Shown here: positions 61,489-64,000 of the stretch, piece after piece
How the letters are laid out: every line of letters starts with the position of its first letter
Numbering within the stretch: position 1 is the first letter of the stretch
Program-made: the position numbers and the translations under genes
NCBI GenBank assembly: GCA_000727475.1
Contig: KL647293.1
Coordinates: 2,554,588-2,618,587 of the forward strand
DNA length: 64,000 nucleotides
Origin: Sarcocystis neurona
Taxonomy: Eukaryota; Apicomplexa; Conoidasida; Eucoccidiorida; Sarcocystidae
Direction of reading: 5' to 3'
Notes under the pieces: model-generated
The model's input: the letters and a program-made list of their open reading frames with translations, nothing else
The model's database searches: none
What the model was told of the DNA's origin: nothing

Positions 61489-62368
61489 TTATGCTTTACG
61501 TAGTGATGACTGTGCACCTCTATCAAGTGGCCTTTCTTTATCCTTCTTTTCTAAGTTGCATCGATCCGGGCAAAACAGAGATGTGCACATGTCAACAACG
61601 CTCTTGGGCCTTCCACTCAAAAGTACACCTCTATCCACGAGAATGTTAACGTACACTTTGTTTCGCTTCCTCTTTCTCTCTTGATATATATATATATTAT
61701 ATATGTGTACATATATATATATATGTATACATATTATATTTTATATGGTGAGCATATACACATTATACACATATACAGTTGTGTACGTATACACGTATCT
61801 TCCTCCCTCTCTCTCTATATATATGTGCATATGTATATGTATATATACACATATACAGATACACAAATAGAATATATATATAATATACATACATAGACGT
61901 ATATATGTATAGAAGGATATCTCAGCGCTGCGATGCCCTTTTGGGTGAGTCCAGCTGTTTACCGCTTCTTTGCGTGCTGTTAAAATTACTGCTGAGTCTG
62001 CCCCATTACTTTGCTGCGGCCGCGTCAGCAACAGCTGCCGCCTGCCCTACTGATCCACTGGCGCTCCGCCCTGCAATATACCTCTCGCAGCTGCAACAGA
62101 AACACCAACAGCGGCAACAGCAGCAGCAAGACGAGCACCACGAGCAGCAGCAGCAGCAAGACGAGCACGAACAGTAGCAGCAGCAGCACCAGGAGCCCGA
62201 AGAGGAGCAGCAGCAACAAGAGCATGAATAGCACACCTTCTGTTGCATATCATCGATGAATTGCTGCGCTGCCGAGATCGAGCGAAATCCGAGACGGCGC
62301 TGAAACGCGTGTAACGGAAAGTTGTCAAAGCGAGACCCAAGCGCCCGCATGACTCGCAGTTCCAACGC
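61489..62368 (-). CDS. Unidentified gene, last three exons (phase-consistent)
   Basis: Minus-strand exons 62368-62237, 62013-61963 and about 61677-61489 all join in phase 0. The first follows TTTGCTGCTGCTGCTACTGCAG and reads ALELRVMRALGSRFDNFP, LHAFQRRLGFRSISAAQQ, FIDDMQQK, with donor GTGTGC. The second (NGADSAVILTARKEA) ends at GTAAAC. The last reads NKVYVNILVDRGVLLSGRP, KSVVDMCTSLFCPDRC and a charged tail ending LRKA before TAA. About 123 residues of convincing globular sequence, but no family recognised. The 5' part would lie beyond the 62.5-kb minisatellite. The last acceptor is in a TA run and lacks pyrimidines. Confidence 0.5.
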
Positions 62369-62539
62369 CTGCAGTAGCAGCAGCAGCAAAAGTGAAGAAT
62401 ACAAGGATGAGCAGCAGGAAATGCGGAAGCAGCAGCAAACACGCGCACACAAGCAGCTGAAATGGTCACAAAAGCAACCACAGCCATGTTGGGGACGAGG
62501 AGGAGAAAGTACACAAGCACCAGCAGGAGGTAGCAGCAG

Positions 62540-62681
62540 CAGGCAGCAGCAGTAGCAAGCAGCAGTAGGCAGCAGCAGTAGCAAGCAGCAGCAGTAGCAA
62601 GCAGCAGCAGTAGCAAGCAGCAGCAGTAGCAAGCAGCAGCAGGCAGCAGCAGTAGCAAGCAGCAGCAGGCAGCAGCAGCAA
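62540..62681. repeat. 16-bp minisatellite AGTAGCAAGCAGCAGC
   Basis: About six to eight copies, some shortened. The unit is not a multiple of three. On the plus strand it brings TAG into one frame per copy; on the minus strand (GCTACTGCTGCTGCTT) no frame contains a stop. Confidence 0.9.
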
Positions 62682-62693
62682 TGGTGGCCATGG

Positions 62694-64000
62694 ATGCGCG
62701 TACACGGGAGAGTAGAGCAGCAAATGAAGAAGCGGGTGCAGGCGGCACAAGCAGGGGCGTGCGCAGCTGCAGCAGCACCGAAGGAGGCTCAGCAGAAAAA
62801 AGCAGCAGCACGAGCAGCAGAGCTCCAACAGCTGCTGCTCGAAGTAGTGCATAACAAGCAGCAGCACCTGCTGCAGTACCACGGCAGCAGAAGGCGTCGG
62901 AGAGAGCAACTGCAGTAGCAGGAGCAGCTGCAGTCGTGTCATGCAGAAGAGGAGCAACCGTCGTAGCAGCAGCAGGACGACGAGGATTGCAAAAGCAGCA
63001 GTGACAGCAGTGAGTAGCACCAGCAACTTAGGCAGCTGGATGACTTACAGCAGGTCGCGCAACAGCAGCAGGAACTCAAGAGGCCGAGTAGCAATAGCAG
63101 CACGTGCTGCTCTGGCAACAGCAGCGAGATCGGCAGCAGCGAGAGCGGCAGCAGCGAGAGCGGCAGCAGCGAGAGCGGCAGCAGCGAGAGCGGCAGCAGC
63201 GCCAGGGCGGCGGCAGTAGTAGGAGCCCGGGCAGGGGCACAGGGTGCAGCCAGATCAGCACCGGCAGCAGCAGGAGGGACAGCAGCAGCAGCAGCAGAAC
63301 AAGTACAGATGCAGGAGCATCAGGCGCGCAACGGTAGCAGCAGCGGCAGGAGGAGCTGGAATACGGATAGATGCTGCAGCGTGAGCAGCAGCAGCAGCAG
63401 ATGGGTGACGCGCCAACCGGAGAAGTGGCAACAGCAACAGCCGGGACAGGTGCGGCAGCGGCAGCAAAAGCGACGCAGCAGCAGCAGGAGCAGCAGGAGG
63501 GACAGGATCAGCTGCTGGAGGGGCATGGGCAGCAGCAGCAAAGGCAGGGCCAGAGGAGGATCAGCACGACACAAAGCTACAAGTGTTTTTACCTGTACGG
63601 CGGCGCACGCAAGGGACCAGCCTCGCTTCTGCTGCAGCAGCTGCTGTGACTGCTGGAGCTGCTGCTTCAGGTGCAGCAGCATGTGTGGGATTTTCACTAC
63701 GTAGGGACTCAAGTCGCGCTGCAGCAGCAGCCGGCCTCCTATTGCGTCTGGAGTGGAAGAGGAGAAACCACTGCGCTGGAGACACCCACACCGGCAACGC
63801 ACCAACAGCAGCAGCAGAGGCTACAGCAGCAACAGCAGCAGAGGCTACAGCAGCAACAGCAGCAGAGGCTACAGCAGCAACAGCAGCAGAGGCTGCAACA
63901 TCGAAGGCTGCAGCAACAGCTGCAGCAACAGCAGAGGCTGCAGCTACAGCAGCAACAACAGCGACAGCCGCCGTCCGGGTGCAGCGGTAGCAGCAGTCGC
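62694..64000 (+). CDS. CAG-rich coding candidate, partial at right edge
   Basis: A plus-strand frame at 62694-62918 gives a helical Gln/Ala/Lys segment (EQQMKKRVQAAQAGA, then AAELQQLLLEVVHNKQQ) ending at a stop. Farther on, a frame after an acceptor-like CAGCAACTTAG near 63030 reads QLDDLQQVAQQQQELKRPS and continues through Ser/Glu/Gly repeats. The last 200 bp read as Gln/Arg/Leu or Ala/Glu/Thr repeats depending on frame. It fits a homopolymer-rich Eimeria-type exon series, but frame choice is uncertain because CAG tracts are open in most frames. Confidence 0.3.
63126..63200. repeat. 15-bp tandem repeat, five copies (ESGSS)
   Basis: GAGAGCGGCAGCAGC units, the first with GAGATC. Reads ESGSS in one plus frame and ERQQR-type in another. 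Confidence 0.9.
63809..63905. repeat. 24-bp tandem repeat, four copies
   Basis: GCAGCAGAGGCTACAGCAGCAACA units. Plus frames read QQRLQQQQ or AEATAATA. Confidence 0.9.

Noticed and set aside
1..64000. tRNA, rRNA or telomere repeat
   Set aside because: No cloverleaf, rRNA block or TTTAGGG array was recognised by eye; tRNAscan and Infernal were not available.

Overview
This window is nuclear DNA of a coccidian apicomplexan and fits an Eimeria species best. Three features point there. Very long CAG/GCA/AGC tracts run through reading frames and give poly-Gln, poly-Ala and poly-Ser. Long fields of TA, CTATAT and ACGTATAT microsatellites fill introns and spacers. A repeat-poor block (about 12-28 kb) sits between repeat-rich blocks, which is the R/P segment pattern described for Eimeria chromosomes. 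Genes are intron-rich, so most real exons are short and lack their own start codon. I assembled gene models from splice signals, intron phase and reading frame only. No rRNA, tRNA, CRISPR or bacterial-type feature was recognised.

Layout. 1-3463: no supported gene. 3464-11837 (+): the one gene recognised with confidence, an MTQ2/N6AMT1/HemK-type glutamine methyltransferase for eRF1, in five exons, with a 4.4-kb microsatellite intron and conserved blocks pushed apart by Gln/Ser/Ala insertions. 11989-16810 (+): exon-like pieces of an unidentified helix-rich protein. 17062-20729 (-): a phase-consistent five-exon gene for a secreted 407-aa protein. 22054-22737 (+): the last four exons of an unidentified gene. 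23.58-26.5 kb (-): at least three decayed fragments that resemble Ty3/gypsy pol (reverse transcriptase, integrase core, integrase GPF end). 27817-28508 (-) and 29039-30520 (+): two divergent small genes; the second is a phase-consistent four-exon model of 268 aa.

30.5-32 kb is AT microsatellite. 32.7-45.7 kb (+) is a giant low-complexity coding region, interrupted by a 466-N assembly gap and by one frame switch that is unexplained. 46-62 kb is mostly AT-rich satellite and microsatellite with isolated GC-richer islands holding exons: 49547-49940 (-), 51726-54331 (+), 57087-58755 (-) and 61489-62368 (-). The window ends in CAG-rich tandem repeats (62.5-64 kb).

The genes show no operon-like or pathway relationship. 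I found no convincing new multi-gene system. The most notable points are the inflated methyltransferase, the decayed retroelement cluster, the SR-like repeat in the giant protein, and a 16-bp minisatellite that is open in every minus-strand frame.
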